Assembly (NCBI RefSeq): GCF_003063245.1
Contig: NZ_MUXE01000001.1
Location: forward strand, 124,001-188,000
Length of the DNA: 64,000 nucleotides
From: Arcobacter caeni
GTDB lineage: Bacteria; Campylobacterota; Campylobacteria; Campylobacterales; Arcobacteraceae
Direction: 5' to 3'
Each line of letters opens with the position of its first letter. Position 1 is the stretch's first letter. The position numbers and the translations under genes were made by a program. Positions 47,605 to 58,571 of the stretch are shown here, piece by piece. The notes beneath the pieces are model-generated. The model was not told the DNA's origin and ran no database searches. It saw only the letters and a list, made by a program, of their open reading frames with translations.

Positions 47605-50600
47605 TATTATTTCCTTTAAAATACTCCCAAGCGATTTCATAGTCTTTTTCTCTATTGCATTTTTCAAATGGGGCTTTATAGATTATAGTTCTTTCCATTG
47701 GTCCATCTGGTGTTGTGTCGTCTATGATAGTTCGGTGGATTTCTCCTTCTTCCATATCAATAATATCTTCCCAACCAAGTGGTTTTTCTTCTACTACTTC
47801 ACCATTTATGATTATTTTGTATGGAGTGTCAGATTTAACAGCTTTTCGTGGTAGTCCAACTCCTGTTAGACCTTTAGAAACTGTAAATACTATACGACCA
47901 TTTATATCATAAAATGTTTCATTTTCATTTTGTTTAAGTACTGGAAATTGAATACGATAGATAGTTTTTAACTCTTCAAGTGTTAATCCAAGTTCCTGAG
48001 CCACTAAAACATCTATCTCTACTAAAGCTTGTCTTCTTTCATAATCAGTTCGTAGGGCTACATCTCTTTGCCAATTTGGAGTTAAATTTTTAAAGAAATT
48101 TTGGTTTAATCGTGGCTCGTTTGGTTTGCTCCAACTATCGTTTTTAAACTCTTCGCAAAATTGTTCTTCCCAAAGTTCAGCATAATAAATCGTTAAACAA
48201 GATAATGATAATGCCCTACCAATCAATTTATTATTCAAATTTATTAAAGGAAAATTCTCAATTGCATCTGCCCATAAGTCACCTTTTCCTAAATTCTTTA
48301 CTACAAAATCCATAACTAATGAATTCATTGAACAGAAGAGAGATATTACATGCTTTATATTTTCAAAAGTAATACTAACTGATGTATTTACATGTGAAGA
48401 TTCAGGAGGAATAATTGAAGCTATAGTGGTTCTTTCTCCTGATTGAGACAATCTTCTTCTATGCATATATCTGTAAAAATCAGTAATTTTTTTTCTTTCA
48501 TTTCCAAAATTTACAATAGGAGCTTTTTCAATAAATGTATTATCTACTAAAGTATAATTTGTTCTTGGTAAATAAAAATCAGAAATACAAGTTAAATCTA
48601 TAATAGAATATGCTTTATGAGTATCACAAATTCTTTTGGGTGTTTGGTAAAATGGATTAGCTACATAAAAATGTGGTCCAGAAAAAATTAGATTTAAAGG
48701 TGTATTAACAAATACTGTATTTCTTACAATTAAGTTGTCATTTTGAGCATTAACTTCATTCCAAAATGTTGATGGTGTAGGATAAAATAATGTATCTTTT
48801 AACTTTATATTATAATCAGTAAATTTTTTTAGAACTTTAACCAATTCTATTGTGTGAATAGATGGTAAACTTGATTCTTCATAATTTCCATTTTCTTCAA
48901 AAAGTTTTGAAAATAAATGTAATTCATCTTTAGTTACTTCTAATATTCTATTTTTATGCCCCTTAATATTCCAATTATCATTTTCATCTTTAATACCACT
49001 TACCGTTCCAATTCCTAAATCTTGAAAGGATAAATCGATTGTAATTGGTAGAAATAAATTTGAGATAGTTTTAAAATTTATTTCTTTATTACTATTATTA
49101 AAAATATTTATACTGAATTTATTTCTATTTCCTATTTCAAACAAAGCTTTTTCATTTTGAAATTGAAAATGATATTTTAATCGTTTATAAATTTCTTTTC
49201 TTAAATTCCCACCATTTGCATCTTCATATACTCCTTCAGGATGTAAATAACCACATACACCTCTGTTTTGAAGTATTTTCCAGCCAAGTGGTAAAAAACA
49301 CTTATAAAGATTCGCTTTCATACCTGATAATAGTGGATAATTTACTATTGCATTAAGAAAATTTTGTGTAGAACTATTTCCTTCAAACTCTGATATATAC
49401 TCATTTAATAATTTTGGGTAGTTATCAAATGTTTCATTTCTTAAGTTATTCAATTTATTAGCACTAAATGTTCTAATGTCAAATAGTGGATTAGCTTCTC
49501 CCATTATCCCCGATTCATTCCAAGTCACTTTTAGCCAAGGTGGATTTCCAAGCACAATATCAAATCCACCATTTTTTGCAAAAATATCTGCAAACTCTAG
49601 CTCCCAGTGAAGAAATTTTTGAGCTTTACTTACTCTATTTACTACTTGAAGTCTAGGATTTTTGGCTATAAATTCCTCTACATCTAGTACTCCAAGCTCA
49701 CTTAATTGAGTTGCTCTTATATCATCATCTATCGTATCACTAAATAGTTCTTTATCTAAGCTCATCACCATACCATCTTGTTTTTTAACTAAGATTGCAA
49801 TATCAGTTAAAAACTCTACTCTTGAAGGCAAAGATTCAGCTTCATCTATTGGCCAAAACCATAAACTACACCAGTAGTTCATCACTGTTTTTAGTCTCAT
49901 ATATGGGCTTGAGCTTTTGATGTTTTGAGTTAGTTTTTCTTGCTCAAAAACTCTATCTTTGTAGCTTATGTCTGTTTGTTTAAATTGGTCAGCTTTTGGT
50001 TGCCCCCAAACTTTAAGTGGGTCGGTTGTTTTTTTCTTCATATCATTGATATGACGAGTGTGTTCTTGCCAAAGTTTATCAATAGATAGTGATAAATCAA
50101 GTAAAAGTTTTACTTCCTCTTTGTTGTATGGTTTGATAAACTCTTTTCGCCATTTATTAATAGTATCAATTTCATCTTTTTTTAGCTCTTTTATTACTTT
50201 GTCAGAGTAATTTGCCATGCCTTCATCACCTAGTAAGAAGTGATAAACCTCTCTATCTTTTGTTCTTCCTGCACTTTTTGTTTCTTCTTTTTCATCTACA
50301 GTTACAAGTGGAAGTTTTGTAGGGTCATCAAATAGTGAACCTGTACTTTGAGCCAGAGTTATTTCTCTGGTTTGGGTTTTCCATAGAGTTTTTGGACTAA
50401 GTCTTTTTGGTGCATCAGCATACCAAAGAAGATCTTTTTTTGTAGCATTTAGTGTTGATATATCATATACTTCTCTTCTTGCACCTATAAGAGAATTTCC
50501 ATTTTCTAGTTGGAAACCAAACCATGGAATAAATGTTTTTCGCACTTTATCTTCTTCCCATGTAAACATAGCATTTAACCAAAGAGAGATTTCTGCTAGT

Positions 50601-52468
50601 TCTACTGCTGTTGGGTTTAAATCTATCCCATAAACATTGTTATCTGCTATATACATCTTCACTCTTTGAAGTTCTTCTGTGTATTTGTCATGGGCAATTT
50701 TATTGCCTGTTTCGATTTGTTTTTGGTGTAGGTAAGCCTCACTTAGTTGATTTATAGCTTCATTTAAAAAGGCTGCACTTCCCATAGCTGGTTCACAAAC
50801 TGTTAAGTTTAGTATTTCATCTGCTTTTTTGCCAATTTTTCCTTGGTCATCGATTTCTAGTAATTCTTTTAGAGCATATTTTACAAGTGATTTTGTAAGA
50901 ACTTCAGGTGTGTAGTATGAAGCTGATTTTTCTCTATCACGACCAGCCAGTCTATAAATAAAAGATCCCTTTGAGTATCTTCGTATAGTTCCATCGCTGT
51001 TAAATACTCTCTCATCTTTTGTATATTCGCTAAGTTGTGCTTCATTTACAAAGTACGCATTTTCTAATTCTGTTGGATTTGAATCTGCTTTTTTTACTTC
51101 AAATAGATCCTCTTTAGCAATAAATCCTTTGTAGCTAAGTAGTGCTTCATACACTGCACCTAATTGATTAATTCCAAGATTAGCATAAGAGATTCTTCCT
51201 CTTTGCCCTTTTCCTTTTTGCTCACGACTTAATGATAGACTTTGAATAATCTCTTGCCAAATATGATTTCTAAGTTTCACTCCATTTAAAAGTGGTGTTT
51301 TAGCTGGGTCAAAAAGATGTGATTTTAAAGGAGCTATCGAGAATAACTCCTTTCCTGTTAGATTTACTCTATGGCTTTCTCTTCCATTAAAAATCATATC
51401 AAAATATAATTTTATACTTTCATCAAAAAAGTATCCATTTTTATCACTATCTGTTAGAAGTGGCATAAGCTCTAAATCTCTTAAAGTTTCTAATGAATAA
51501 CCTTTGATAAAAGCTTGAGATTTACTAGGAATAAACCCTAACTCTGGTCGTGATTCGATATAAAATAAAAATAGAAGTCTATACATGTATCTTAAAGATT
51601 CTCTAGTTAGGTCACTTTCTAAGTTTAACGTGTTTAATAAAAATTCTGAATTGTTTTTTTGATGATAATAAATAGCTTCATTTCCAAGAAGTTCAACTGC
51701 ACTTCGCAAGCTATATTTCAAATCTTGTGTTACTCCAAAAGCGTGTTTATGAGAGTTTTCATCAAGTGTATCAAGAAGACTCAATCCATCAGTTGGGGCG
51801 ATAGTATCTTTATGAAGTAATATACTAAATGCTTTTAGTGTATTATCTTCTTTTCTTTCTATTATATCTTTGATGTCAAATCTTAAATATCTTTTTTGAG
51901 CCCATTTTGCTCTCTCTATAAGAACTATTTGATAAGCATTTACAATCATTACCCATCTTGGTGGGAAATTTTGAGTAAAGATATGCGAAGTTATAATTGA
52001 ATCAAAATTTAACTCACTGTTATAAGTGTCTAGTTCTTTTAATTGCTCTTTTTTTAGAGTAGTTGTTAAAATATCACAACCATCTTCACAAAAGCTTTCA
52101 ACAATATATAAATATGGCAAACCATCAGATTTATTTACACATGAAAGTATAGGTATTGTAAAATCATCAATATTTATGCTTTGTTTGTTGTATTCATAAT
52201 CAAAAATATCCAAAAAGAGTTTCATAAACTCTCTTTGAGCTTTGATTTTATCTTCTATTTTTGAGCTTTTTTTATTTAGTTCTTTTAGAAGTTCTAAGTA
52301 AGATGGACCTATTCCTCTAACTCTTTTAAAAGGTGTTTTATAACTTTCATCTTCGTTTTCTTTATCTTGCCATGATGAAATTTGTTCTAATGTATCTTTT
52401 TCAAATATTTCACTAAGATAATGGTTTGTATAAAACTCATTTTCATTTGTAATTCCAACTAAATTCAT
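47594..52468 (-). CDS. large adenine-specific DNA methyltransferase (DrmMI/PglX/Eco57I class)
   Basis: The 1624-aa protein has a gamma-class N6-adenine methyltransferase core: motif [21 protein letters not shown] (~555-575), [20 protein letters not shown], and catalytic motif [14 protein letters not shown] (~970-980). A long N-terminal region and a C-terminal target-recognition-like region flank it, as in PglX and DISARM class 1 DrmMI. I see no clear nuclease motif at the N-terminus. It would mark host DNA so that the helicases can tell self from foreign DNA. It overlaps the SNF2 gene by 4 bp and the RecQ-like gene by 11 bp. Confidence 0.9.
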   Translation of the reverse strand: MNLVGITNENEFYTNHYLSEIFEKDTLEQISSWQDKENEDESYKTPFKRVRGIGPSYLELLKELNKKSSKIEDKIKAQREFMKLFLDIFDYEYNKQSINIDDFTIPILSCVNKSDGLPYLYIVESFCEDGCDILTTTLKKEQLKELDTYNSELNFDSIITSHIFTQNFPPRWVMIVNAYQIVLIERAKWAQKRYLRFDIKDIIERKEDNTLKAFSILLHKDTIAPTDGLSLLDTLDENSHKHAFGVTQDLKYSLRSAVELLGNEAIYYHQKNNSEFLLNTLNLESDLTRESLRYMYRLLFLFYIESRPELGFIPSKSQAFIKGYSLETLRDLELMPLLTDSDKNGYFFDESIKLYFDMIFNGRESHRVNLTGKELFSIAPLKSHLFDPAKTPLLNGVKLRNHIWQEIIQSLSLSREQKGKGQRGRISYANLGINQLGAVYEALLSYKGFIAKEDLFEVKKADSNPTELENAYFVNEAQLSEYTKDERVFNSDGTIRRYSKGSFIYRLAGRDREKSASYYTPEVLTKSLVKYALKELLEIDDQGKIGKKADEILNLTVCEPAMGSAAFLNEAINQLSEAYLHQKQIETGNKIAHDKYTEELQRVKMYIADNNVYGIDLNPTAVELAEISLWLNAMFTWEEDKVRKTFIPWFGFQLENGNSLIGARREVYDISTLNATKKDLLWYADAPKRLSPKTLWKTQTREITLAQSTGSLFDDPTKLPLVTVDEKEETKSAGRTKDREVYHFLLGDEGMANYSDKVIKELKKDEIDTINKWRKEFIKPYNKEEVKLLLDLSLSIDKLWQEHTRHINDMKKKTTDPLKVWGQPKADQFKQTDISYKDRVFEQEKLTQNIKSSSPYMRLKTVMNYWCSLWFWPIDEAESLPSRVEFLTDIAILVKKQDGMVMSLDKELFSDTIDDDIRATQLSELGVLDVEEFIAKNPRLQVVNRVSKAQKFLHWELEFADIFAKNGGFDIVLGNPPWLKVTWNESGIMGEANPLFDIRTFSANKLNNLRNETFDNYPKLLNEYISEFEGNSSTQNFLNAIVNYPLLSGMKANLYKCFLPLGWKILQNRGVCGYLHPEGVYEDANGGNLRKEIYKRLKYHFQFQNEKALFEIGNRNKFSINIFNNSNKEINFKTISNLFLPITIDLSFQDLGIGTVSGIKDENDNWNIKGHKNRILEVTKDELHLFSKLFEENGNYEESSLPSIHTIELVKVLKKFTDYNIKLKDTLFYPTPSTFWNEVNAQNDNLIVRNTVFVNTPLNLIFSGPHFYVANPFYQTPKRICDTHKAYSIIDLTCISDFYLPRTNYTLVDNTFIEKAPIVNFGNERKKITDFYRYMHRRRLSQSGERTTIASIIPPESSHVNTSVSITFENIKHVISLFCSMNSLVMDFVVKNLGKGDLWADAIENFPLINLNNKLIGRALSLSCLTIYYAELWEEQFCEEFKNDSWSKPNEPRLNQNFFKNLTPNWQRDVALRTDYERRQALVEIDVLVAQELGLTLEELKTIYRIQFPVLKQNENETFYDINGRIVFTVSKGLTGVGLPRKAVKSDTPYKIIINGEVVEEKPLGWEDIIDMEEGEIHRTIIDDTTPDGPMERTIIYKAPFEKCNREKDYEIAWEYFKGNNNVN

Positions 52469-55287
52469 TTACTACCTCTTAGTGCTGATATTACTTGGAT
52501 AAATGGTTCTTTTTCAATCTCCATACTATCTTTTATCCAATTGTGATAATCAGTAAATATTTTTTCAATTTCATGCTGTTTTTCTAGTCGTTTTGATTCT
52601 TGTCCTAGGTCTAATTCTAGCTGTCCAAGATGTCTTGCTTTTAATTTATCTAATTCTTGAAGTTTTTCATATATTTTTGTCGTCATTTCATTATCATAAA
52701 AATCTCTTTTTAAAACAATATACTCTTTTGCTTTTTCAATAGCTATAGGAAGATTGAATTTAATATGAGTTGTATCAAATTCACTTACACTATTTGGAAA
52801 TTTTTTACTGTTTAAATTACTAATTTCTAAAAGTTCTTTGAAAGTTAAAATAGTATCAAACTTATTATCAACAAACTTGATTCCAAGCCACTCATCAATA
52901 ATTGGTTGAGCTTTTTTATTTGGAATAACACCACTTATTAGATATATTAATTCATTTTGATTTAGAGAATTAAGCGTTAAAATAGGAGCTTCAAGAGTAT
53001 TGAAATTTGATAGTAATTTATCTTTTAACCACTCTAATAATGGATGTTGTTCCCAAAGATAATGAATATTTGGCCATGCAGATTCATTTTTTCTTGAGTT
53101 TTTTATCTCTTGATTGATAGTTTTAAGGTCATTTGATAATATAAAATGCCATTTATCTGGTATTACTTCATTTGGAAGCATTTTAAATCTATATTTTAAA
53201 TCATCAAGATCACTTGCTAGTAATTCTATTCTATCTTCTTCAAATCGAACTTCAAGTTTTTGAGATGTTTGTAAGAATTTTAAAGCATCTGTTGTGTATG
53301 CTAAATCATCTTTAAATAGTGATTCTGAACTTGCAAACTCAACTTTTTTTGTATCTTCTTTTTGGGATTCTTGTTCATTTACTTCATTTAAAAATGATAA
53401 AAAATCAAACTCTGCGTGAGATGCATTGGTGTCTAATTCTTTACTAAACTCATCTGCATCTTTTTGGCTTTCTATTGCCTCAGCCACTATAGCCTCTTCT
53501 TCCTTTTCATCATACACATTCATAAATGCACTTGGATCACCAATATTTAAAGCTGCTTGTTCATCTTTTTGAATAAGAATTTCTAAAATTCTATTATCCC
53601 CTTTGAACTTTTCATCATTTGATAAAGTCTGCATATAATATATTTCTGGTTCTTTTTCTTGACCATATCTATCTACTCTTCCATTTCTTTGTTGAAATAC
53701 CATAAGTGACCATGGAATATCAAAGTGAATCAATCTATGAGATAAATAGTGTAAGTTTATACCTTCACTTGCAACATCTGTTGCAATTAAAATTCTGATT
53801 TTAGAGTTCTCTTGCCCAAAATCTTCTACTATTTTATTTATTTCTATATCACTCATTGTTGAACCAGTCATAGAAACAATTTCATCGTCTTTTAGATTTA
53901 AATCATTTTTTAAATGTTCTTTTAAAAATTCTAGTGTTTTAATTCTTTCTGTAAAGATTACTATCCTATCATCAGTAGCTTTTTTCCACTTCATTTTGTT
54001 TTTAATAAGATTTACTAACTCTTGGTATTTTGAAAAACTATTTTTATCAACATCCTCAAGCTTTTCTAGTAATAATTCTAAAGTATCAATATCATCATTA
54101 TACTCATCACCTAAATCTGATATTTTTTTAATTCTGTTTTTAATTGATTCGATACAAGCTATTGGTGAAGAAAGAAGTGATTTTATAAGTGTTGTTTTAA
54201 ATAGTTCACTTCCTTTTCTTTTGTTAGAATCTATTGTTTTAAAACTAATATTTGAAATAAATGCAAATACATCTTCTTCATAAATAGATGCGTTTGATTT
54301 AATAGTAAAGATTTGTCTTGTTTTAAATTCATCTTTTACTTGATCTGCAATATCTTTTTTAAATCTTCTTATTACTAAACCCTTATCTTTGAAATCATCT
54401 GATGAATATTCATTTGGATTTGCAATTGCTGTTGGGTCAAGCATGTTTAGTAATGAAGCAAAACTTTTTGCACTACCGTCATGTGGAGTTGCAGAAAGCA
54501 TTACTAATGTATCACATCTACTTGAGATTAATTTTGCTAATTTTGATTTTTGAGAACCGCTATTTCTATCTGCTACATTATGTGCTTCATCAATTATAAT
54601 AATATCCCAATAAGCTTCTTCTATATAAGATCTATAAAGTGCTTCTTGCTTTAAAGTATCTATTGAAATAATTGATTTATCATAGTAAAAAAATGGATTC
54701 ATATTTGCTGGAATTTTATTTCTAACTTTTTGAATACCTTGAGAATCAAGTCTTGTAAGAGGAATTGAGAATCTATTCCAAAACTCTTTTTGAAATTGAG
54801 TAAGCATACTTTTTACAGCAAGGACTAGTATTCTTTTACCTTTACCTCTTTTCATAAGTTCACTTACTAAAATACCAGCTTCTAAAGTTTTTCCAAGTCC
54901 AACTGCATCAGCCATAAGAATTCTTTGTCTTGGTTGATTAAGTGCTTGAAGAGCTGGTTCAAACTGATAATTTACACTATCCATTGCAGCTTTGTTTGCT
55001 CTATGAATTTTAGTGTCTGTTGGAACAACATCTTTTAAAAGTGATTCCATATAAAGCAGTGATTTTGAATAGTTTGGAGATTTATCAATTACAAACTCTG
55101 TATTTAAAGGATCTATAACTGTTATATTTTTTTCATAAGTGGTTAAAAATATAGCTTCTTTACCTTTGATAAAATTTGAAATTCCATCACATGTTAATTC
55201 ATACTCATCATCAGCAAGTATATCTACTCTTCTTATTTTCCACTGTGCATCTCTTATTATTACTCTTTGACCTGGTGCGTATTTCAT
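52465..55287 (-). CDS. SNF2-family helicase/translocase (DrmD-like)
   Basis: The 940-aa protein has a SNF2 ATPase: [20 protein letters not shown] (125-144), [22 protein letters not shown], and the C-terminal lobe [40 protein letters not shown]. The N-terminus ([15 protein letters not shown]) resembles the small domain found before many HepA/DrmD-type helicases. DISARM class 1 pairs a similar helicase (DrmD) with an adenine methylase, as here. It is the first gene of the seven-gene coupled cluster; a 96-bp gap separates it from the WYL regulator and may hold a promoter. Confidence 0.9.
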   Translation of the reverse strand: MKYAPGQRVIIRDAQWKIRRVDILADDEYELTCDGISNFIKGKEAIFLTTYEKNITVIDPLNTEFVIDKSPNYSKSLLYMESLLKDVVPTDTKIHRANKAAMDSVNYQFEPALQALNQPRQRILMADAVGLGKTLEAGILVSELMKRGKGKRILVLAVKSMLTQFQKEFWNRFSIPLTRLDSQGIQKVRNKIPANMNPFFYYDKSIISIDTLKQEALYRSYIEEAYWDIIIIDEAHNVADRNSGSQKSKLAKLISSRCDTLVMLSATPHDGSAKSFASLLNMLDPTAIANPNEYSSDDFKDKGLVIRRFKKDIADQVKDEFKTRQIFTIKSNASIYEEDVFAFISNISFKTIDSNKRKGSELFKTTLIKSLLSSPIACIESIKNRIKKISDLGDEYNDDIDTLELLLEKLEDVDKNSFSKYQELVNLIKNKMKWKKATDDRIVIFTERIKTLEFLKEHLKNDLNLKDDEIVSMTGSTMSDIEINKIVEDFGQENSKIRILIATDVASEGINLHYLSHRLIHFDIPWSLMVFQQRNGRVDRYGQEKEPEIYYMQTLSNDEKFKGDNRILEILIQKDEQAALNIGDPSAFMNVYDEKEEEAIVAEAIESQKDADEFSKELDTNASHAEFDFLSFLNEVNEQESQKEDTKKVEFASSESLFKDDLAYTTDALKFLQTSQKLEVRFEEDRIELLASDLDDLKYRFKMLPNEVIPDKWHFILSNDLKTINQEIKNSRKNESAWPNIHYLWEQHPLLEWLKDKLLSNFNTLEAPILTLNSLNQNELIYLISGVIPNKKAQPIIDEWLGIKFVDNKFDTILTFKELLEISNLNSKKFPNSVSEFDTTHIKFNLPIAIEKAKEYIVLKRDFYDNEMTTKIYEKLQELDKLKARHLGQLELDLGQESKRLEKQHEIEKIFTDYHNWIKDSMEIEKEPFIQVISALRGSK

Positions 55288-55383
55288 ATTTTTCCAATTA
55301 TTGTTTTAAATATTATATATTTTATCTAACTTATGATTATTTTTTTGATTAAAATCTTATCATCTATAAATCACCCAACTCAA

Positions 55384-56310
55384 TCACTCAAATCTTTTGC
55401 GGTATAAATCTATATTTTCTTTTACCCTATCTTTCAACTCATCAGGCTCAATCACACCAATATGTGGAATATATCTTTGAAGAGTTGGAATTATCTCCAT
55501 ATACTCTGTAATAGTAAGTTCTATATCACAAGATTCATCATCATAGATTTTTAATACTCTTTGGGATTTATTTAGTGGTTTTCTTTGGAAATATCTTGAT
55601 ACTTCTTTATCCATAAATAGTTGAACTAAAATAGGAGCATTATTTGGTTTATAGTAAGCACTTATAGCATTATCAAAAGAGTTTATTTTTTCTTCATCGA
55701 ATGAAAAATAAGTATTTAATACTTCTATATTTTTAATAGTATTTAGGTGGAAAGTTTTGATTTTATTATCAATTGGCTCGTAAACTATTAAGTACCAAAA
55801 TCCTTCAAGGTTTAGGATTTTTAGAGGATATATCTCTCTATTTTTATCATTATAAAAACATTTGATAATAGATTTTGTTTCAACTGCATTTTTTATTTGG
55901 ATTATTTCATTTTTGAAATTATCTATTTTTTCTATTGAAGAAGTTTGATAAAGTTTGTTTGTTAATTCATCTTCAAATTTTAGAAACAAACTATCAACTT
56001 TTTGGCTCAAATCATCATCACTATATTTATCTTTTGATTTATTTTTTAGTATTGCAAGGATAGATAGTTCATCTGCACTAAACAAAGTTTTTGTTAGAAA
56101 GTTGTTTTTTGCTTTATAGGTTTTAGAAGAGTAATCATAATAGATTTTATCATCTACAAATAAAGGCAAGATATACTCTTTAAAATCAGTTTGAATGATT
56201 TTCTTACTTACACCAAATCTTTCAACAAGACTTGGTGTAGATAACTCATAGCCTTTATTTAGTAGTTCTAATATTAGGGATAATCTATTTATTCTATTTT
56301 CAAAATTCAT
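55384..56310 (-). CDS. WYL-domain transcriptional regulator (BrxR/CapW-like)
   Basis: From the ATG at 56310 the product is 308 aa: an N-terminal winged helix (RLSLILELLNKGYELSTPSL, VERFGVSKKIIQTDFKEYIL), a WYL domain (IKCFYNDKNREIYPLKILNL, EGFWYLIVYEPIDNKIKTFH) and a C-terminal WCX-like domain. WYL repressors of this layout often control phage-defence operons such as BREX and CBASS. A longer frame from TTG at 56397 would add 29 residues. A TATAAT box lies 7 bp before the chosen ATG, with two direct ATTGACTC repeats upstream, so its own mRNA might be leaderless. Confidence 0.85.
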   Translation of the reverse strand: MNFENRINRLSLILELLNKGYELSTPSLVERFGVSKKIIQTDFKEYILPLFVDDKIYYDYSSKTYKAKNNFLTKTLFSADELSILAILKNKSKDKYSDDDLSQKVDSLFLKFEDELTNKLYQTSSIEKIDNFKNEIIQIKNAVETKSIIKCFYNDKNREIYPLKILNLEGFWYLIVYEPIDNKIKTFHLNTIKNIEVLNTYFSFDEEKINSFDNAISAYYKPNNAPILVQLFMDKEVSRYFQRKPLNKSQRVLKIYDDESCDIELTITEYMEIIPTLQRYIPHIGVIEPDELKDRVKENIDLYRKRFE

Positions 56311-56316
56311 AGATTG

Positions 56317-56349
56317 ATTATAGCAAAGCAATTGACTCTTTATTGACTC
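56317..56349 (-). promoter_or_regulatory. possible WYL-gene promoter and operator
   Basis: On the minus strand, TATAAT (56317-56322) lies 7 bp before the WYL ATG. The 8-mer ATTGACTC occurs twice as direct repeats, at 56331-56338 and 56342-56349, 11 bp apart, on one face of the helix. This suggests an operator over the -35 position; the -35 itself is poor. Confidence 0.4.
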
Positions 56350-56403
56350 ATTTTTGAGTTTAATCAATTTTTCTATAAATAAATTTATATTTTGCAAATG
56401 AAA

Positions 56404-56739
56404 CTACACCAATCCAGTAAACAGTATTTTACATTTAATACTATTTTGTGGTAAATCTTCATTTGTTTGTGTTGTAAAGATTACTTCACAATTTTCATCA
56501 ATATTATTGTTAATAAAACACATAACATCATTCACAGCAACAATAGAACTTGTTGGTAAGATTTCAAATTCTAAATAAATACCTTTAGCACTTTTAACTT
56601 CATTAGAAAACTCTTTTTGAATATCAGAAGTTATATTATCTTCAACATTAAAAACTTTAACATAACCAGCAACTCTACCAATTTTTGACAAGATAGTTTG
56701 TAAATCTTGTAAATCATTTTTTGCAGTATCTAAACTCAT
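56404..56739 (-). CDS. stand-alone FtsZ C-terminal-half-like protein
   Basis: The 111-aa protein aligns by eye with the second half of FtsZ. Residues 9-21 (DLQDLQTILSKIG) match the FtsZ T7 loop and following helix, keeping both Asp of D-x-x-D (Asp9, Asp12). Residues 51-109 (AKGIYLEFEI ... VIFTTQTNEDL ... KILFTG) match the FtsZ C-terminal domain pattern A-R-G-V ... V-I-G-T ... V-x-x-x-A-T-G. The GTP-binding half is entirely missing. It could cap FtsZ filaments by offering a T7 loop without a GTP site. It heads the island, behind TAGGAG and a TATAAT promoter, 7 bp before the longer WYL frame. Function is inferred. Confidence 0.6.
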   Translation of the reverse strand: MSLDTAKNDLQDLQTILSKIGRVAGYVKVFNVEDNITSDIQKEFSNEVKSAKGIYLEFEILPTSSIVAVNDVMCFINNNIDENCEVIFTTQTNEDLPQNSIKCKILFTGLV

Positions 56740-57080
56740 TTTATTCTCCTATTGTTTATATAGTGAAATTATAAACTAGGTGAATTACTTAACTTAGTAA
56801 CTTAGTTGTTAAAAATCCACAATCAAAGAAGTCAAAAACTTTTTATCAAATTTAATTATTTTTATATATTTAAGTATATACATTTGTATTTAGTTTTTCT
56901 TTTAATTTAAATAGATTTACTTAATTCTTAATTTTACTAATTTTTCTTCTTAAGTTTAGGAATAGTTAGTTTATTTTGTTTTTTCTCACTATTTGAGAAA
57001 TCCTCTATTCACAATTTTCAAAAAATAAAATTTTGTGAATACCTATATAGATTAAATAAAATAAACATAGGAGTTCTAAA
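56740..57080. promoter_or_regulatory. divergent control region between island and mobilisation genes
   Basis: This 341-bp gap separates the minus-strand FtsZ-like gene from the plus-strand ParA gene. Leftward, TAGGAG precedes the ATG, a -10 TATAAT lies at 56768-56773, and the 8-mer AACTTAGT is repeated in tandem at 56791-56806 near the -35 position. Rightward, TATTCACA (57006-57013) and TGTGAATA (57034-57041) form an inverted pair 30 bp before the ParA ribosome binding site. The middle is very A/T-rich with no gene. Confidence 0.6.
57006..57041. repeat. inverted pair TATTCACA/TGTGAATA, copy 1
   Basis: TATTCACAA (57006-57014) and TTGTGAATA (57033-57041) are perfect 9-bp inverted repeats with 18 bp between, lying just upstream of the ParA-like gene. 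A second copy of the same pair lies upstream of the relaxase gene, so it is probably a shared operator or binding site of the mobilisation module. Confidence 0.65.
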
Positions 57081-57833
57081 ATGAAAACACTAATCTCAAT
57101 ACTTTCTGGAAAAGGCGGGTGTGGAAAATCTAAGATTTCAGTATCTGTCTCTCAAGCACTAAAAGAAGAATATTCAATTAAATGTTTTGACAATGATAGT
57201 CAAGTTCCAACGCTATGTAAATATAAATCATTAAATGCTAAACATATAATGATTTATGATATTGATCAAGATGGTGAAATTCTTCCAGAAACATTAGATA
57301 TCACAAAACTAGATGAAATAGCTTTTGAAATTGAAAATGGTAATAATGAAATAGTTCTTGTTGATAATGGATCATCATCTTTTAATCCATTTTTGAGTGC
57401 ATTTTCAGTTGAAGCAATTGAGATGTTTTATCAAGAAATTTCAAATTTTAATTTTATTGTTGTTATTCCTGTAACTGCTGATATAACAACTCATAAAAGT
57501 GCATTTGAAATTCTAACTAGATATTCAATCCTTGCAAAATATATTATTGTTGAAAATTATCACTTTGGAACATTTGATTTTTTTAATACACCAATTGGAA
57601 AATTATTTGAGTCAAATAGAAGTGTAATAATAAATGTAAAACTGCAAAGATATACTGATTCATTTTTAAAAATGCATGAAAAGATGAGAGATTTAAATCT
57701 AACTAAAGAAGAAGCATTAGATTCAAAAAATTTTCAACTAATTGAAAAATCAAGAATCAGAAAAATGAAAAAAGATTTAGATGATGTATTTCTAACAATT
57801 ATTGATAATTTAATTTGTGATAGTGAGAAATAA
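57081..57833 (+). CDS. ParA/MinD-type ATPase, TraL-like
   Basis: The 250-aa protein has the deviant Walker A motif SGKGGCGKSKISVSVSQAL (9-27) of ParA/MinD ATPases and a VDNGSSSFNPF segment that resembles the 'D-x-G-x-S-S-F-x-P' stretch of conjugal TraL ATPases. Such proteins help position or supply the relaxosome or coupling machinery. A ParB partner is not seen. It starts behind TAGGAG and is followed with one intervening base by a membrane-anchored coiled-coil gene. Its place before a relaxase favours a TraL-type rather than a chromosome-partition role. Confidence 0.8.
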   Translation: MKTLISILSGKGGCGKSKISVSVSQALKEEYSIKCFDNDSQVPTLCKYKSLNAKHIMIYDIDQDGEILPETLDITKLDEIAFEIENGNNEIVLVDNGSSSFNPFLSAFSVEAIEMFYQEISNFNFIVVIPVTADITTHKSAFEILTRYSILAKYIIVENYHFGTFDFFNTPIGKLFESNRSVIINVKLQRYTDSFLKMHEKMRDLNLTKEEALDSKNFQLIEKSRIRKMKKDLDDVFLTIIDNLICDSEK

Positions 57834-57834
57834 A

Positions 57835-58470
57835 ATGAATAATGATATTTCAACTTCAAATGAAAACATGGCTAAAAATAAAGAAAAAAATAAAAACTCA
57901 AAAATTTTACAACTTCAATTAAAATATAAAATTGATGAAAATGATCCTCTATTAGGTTTTTTCTACCTTCTAGAAGATGAGATACAAGATATTGTTGATC
58001 AAAATAAAAAAGCTTCTATTTTAATAAAAGATCTAGAGTTTCATATTCCAAAAATGAAACAATTAATTTTAAGTGTTGAATCATATGAAATAAATGTAAG
58101 GAATAAAATACTAGAAGATTTAAACATAAAATTAGAAGCTGTAGAAACAGAACATGCAAAGAATCTTACATCTATTTTATCTAGTGCTTTAAAAATGGAA
58201 AACAATTTTGAAAGAATATTAAAAAAAGAAGAGGAGTTAAAAGAAGATTTAAAAAATTCAAGGGAATCCGTTGTTTCTGAACTTGATAAATTTGCCCTTG
58301 AAATCAAACTTCAAAGAAATTCATTTGAAAATAGTAAAAGTAATTTCTATAAAAATATGGAAGAAAATTTAAAGATTTTATTTGAAAAATCCTTTTCAAA
58401 TCTAAAAATATTAGTGATTTTCAATATAACACTAAGCCTAATAATATTCACATATTTATTACTTCAATAA
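57835..58470 (+). CDS. coiled-coil protein with C-terminal membrane anchor
   Basis: I choose the ATG at 57835 (MNNDISTSNENMAKNKEKN), one base after the ParA stop, rather than an upstream non-ATG start inside parA. The 211-aa product is charged and helical, with long Lys/Glu/Leu stretches (ILKKEEELKEDLKNSRESVV), and ends in a single hydrophobic segment (LVIFNITLSLIIFTYLLLQ). It could link the ParA-like ATPase or relaxosome to the membrane. The family is not recognised; size and place resemble small accessory proteins of mobilisation operons. Confidence 0.7.
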   Translation: MNNDISTSNENMAKNKEKNKNSKILQLQLKYKIDENDPLLGFFYLLEDEIQDIVDQNKKASILIKDLEFHIPKMKQLILSVESYEINVRNKILEDLNIKLEAVETEHAKNLTSILSSALKMENNFERILKKEEELKEDLKNSRESVVSELDKFALEIKLQRNSFENSKSNFYKNMEENLKILFEKSFSNLKILVIFNITLSLIIFTYLLLQ

Positions 58471-58481
58471 ATTTGTGAATA
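58445..58481. repeat. inverted pair TATTCACA/TGTGAATA, copy 2
   Basis: TATTCACA (58445-58452) and TGTGAATA (58474-58481) repeat the arms seen before the ParA gene with almost the same spacing (21 against 20 bp between arms). The site overlaps the end of the coiled-coil gene and lies about 90 bp before the relaxase ATG. Confidence 0.65.
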
Positions 58482-58571
58482 ACTAATAGAAAAAGAGATT
58501 TCCTCTTTTTCTTCAAATCCAAAAACAATTTTAAAAGTTAAAAAACAAATAAACCATTCCAAGGATAAAAC

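Noticed and set aside
47605-47667. Longer start of the RecQ-like gene, inside the methyltransferase gene
   Set aside because: ATG at 47604 has AAAGGAAA at the right distance and the extra residues are only the shifted end of the methyltransferase gene.
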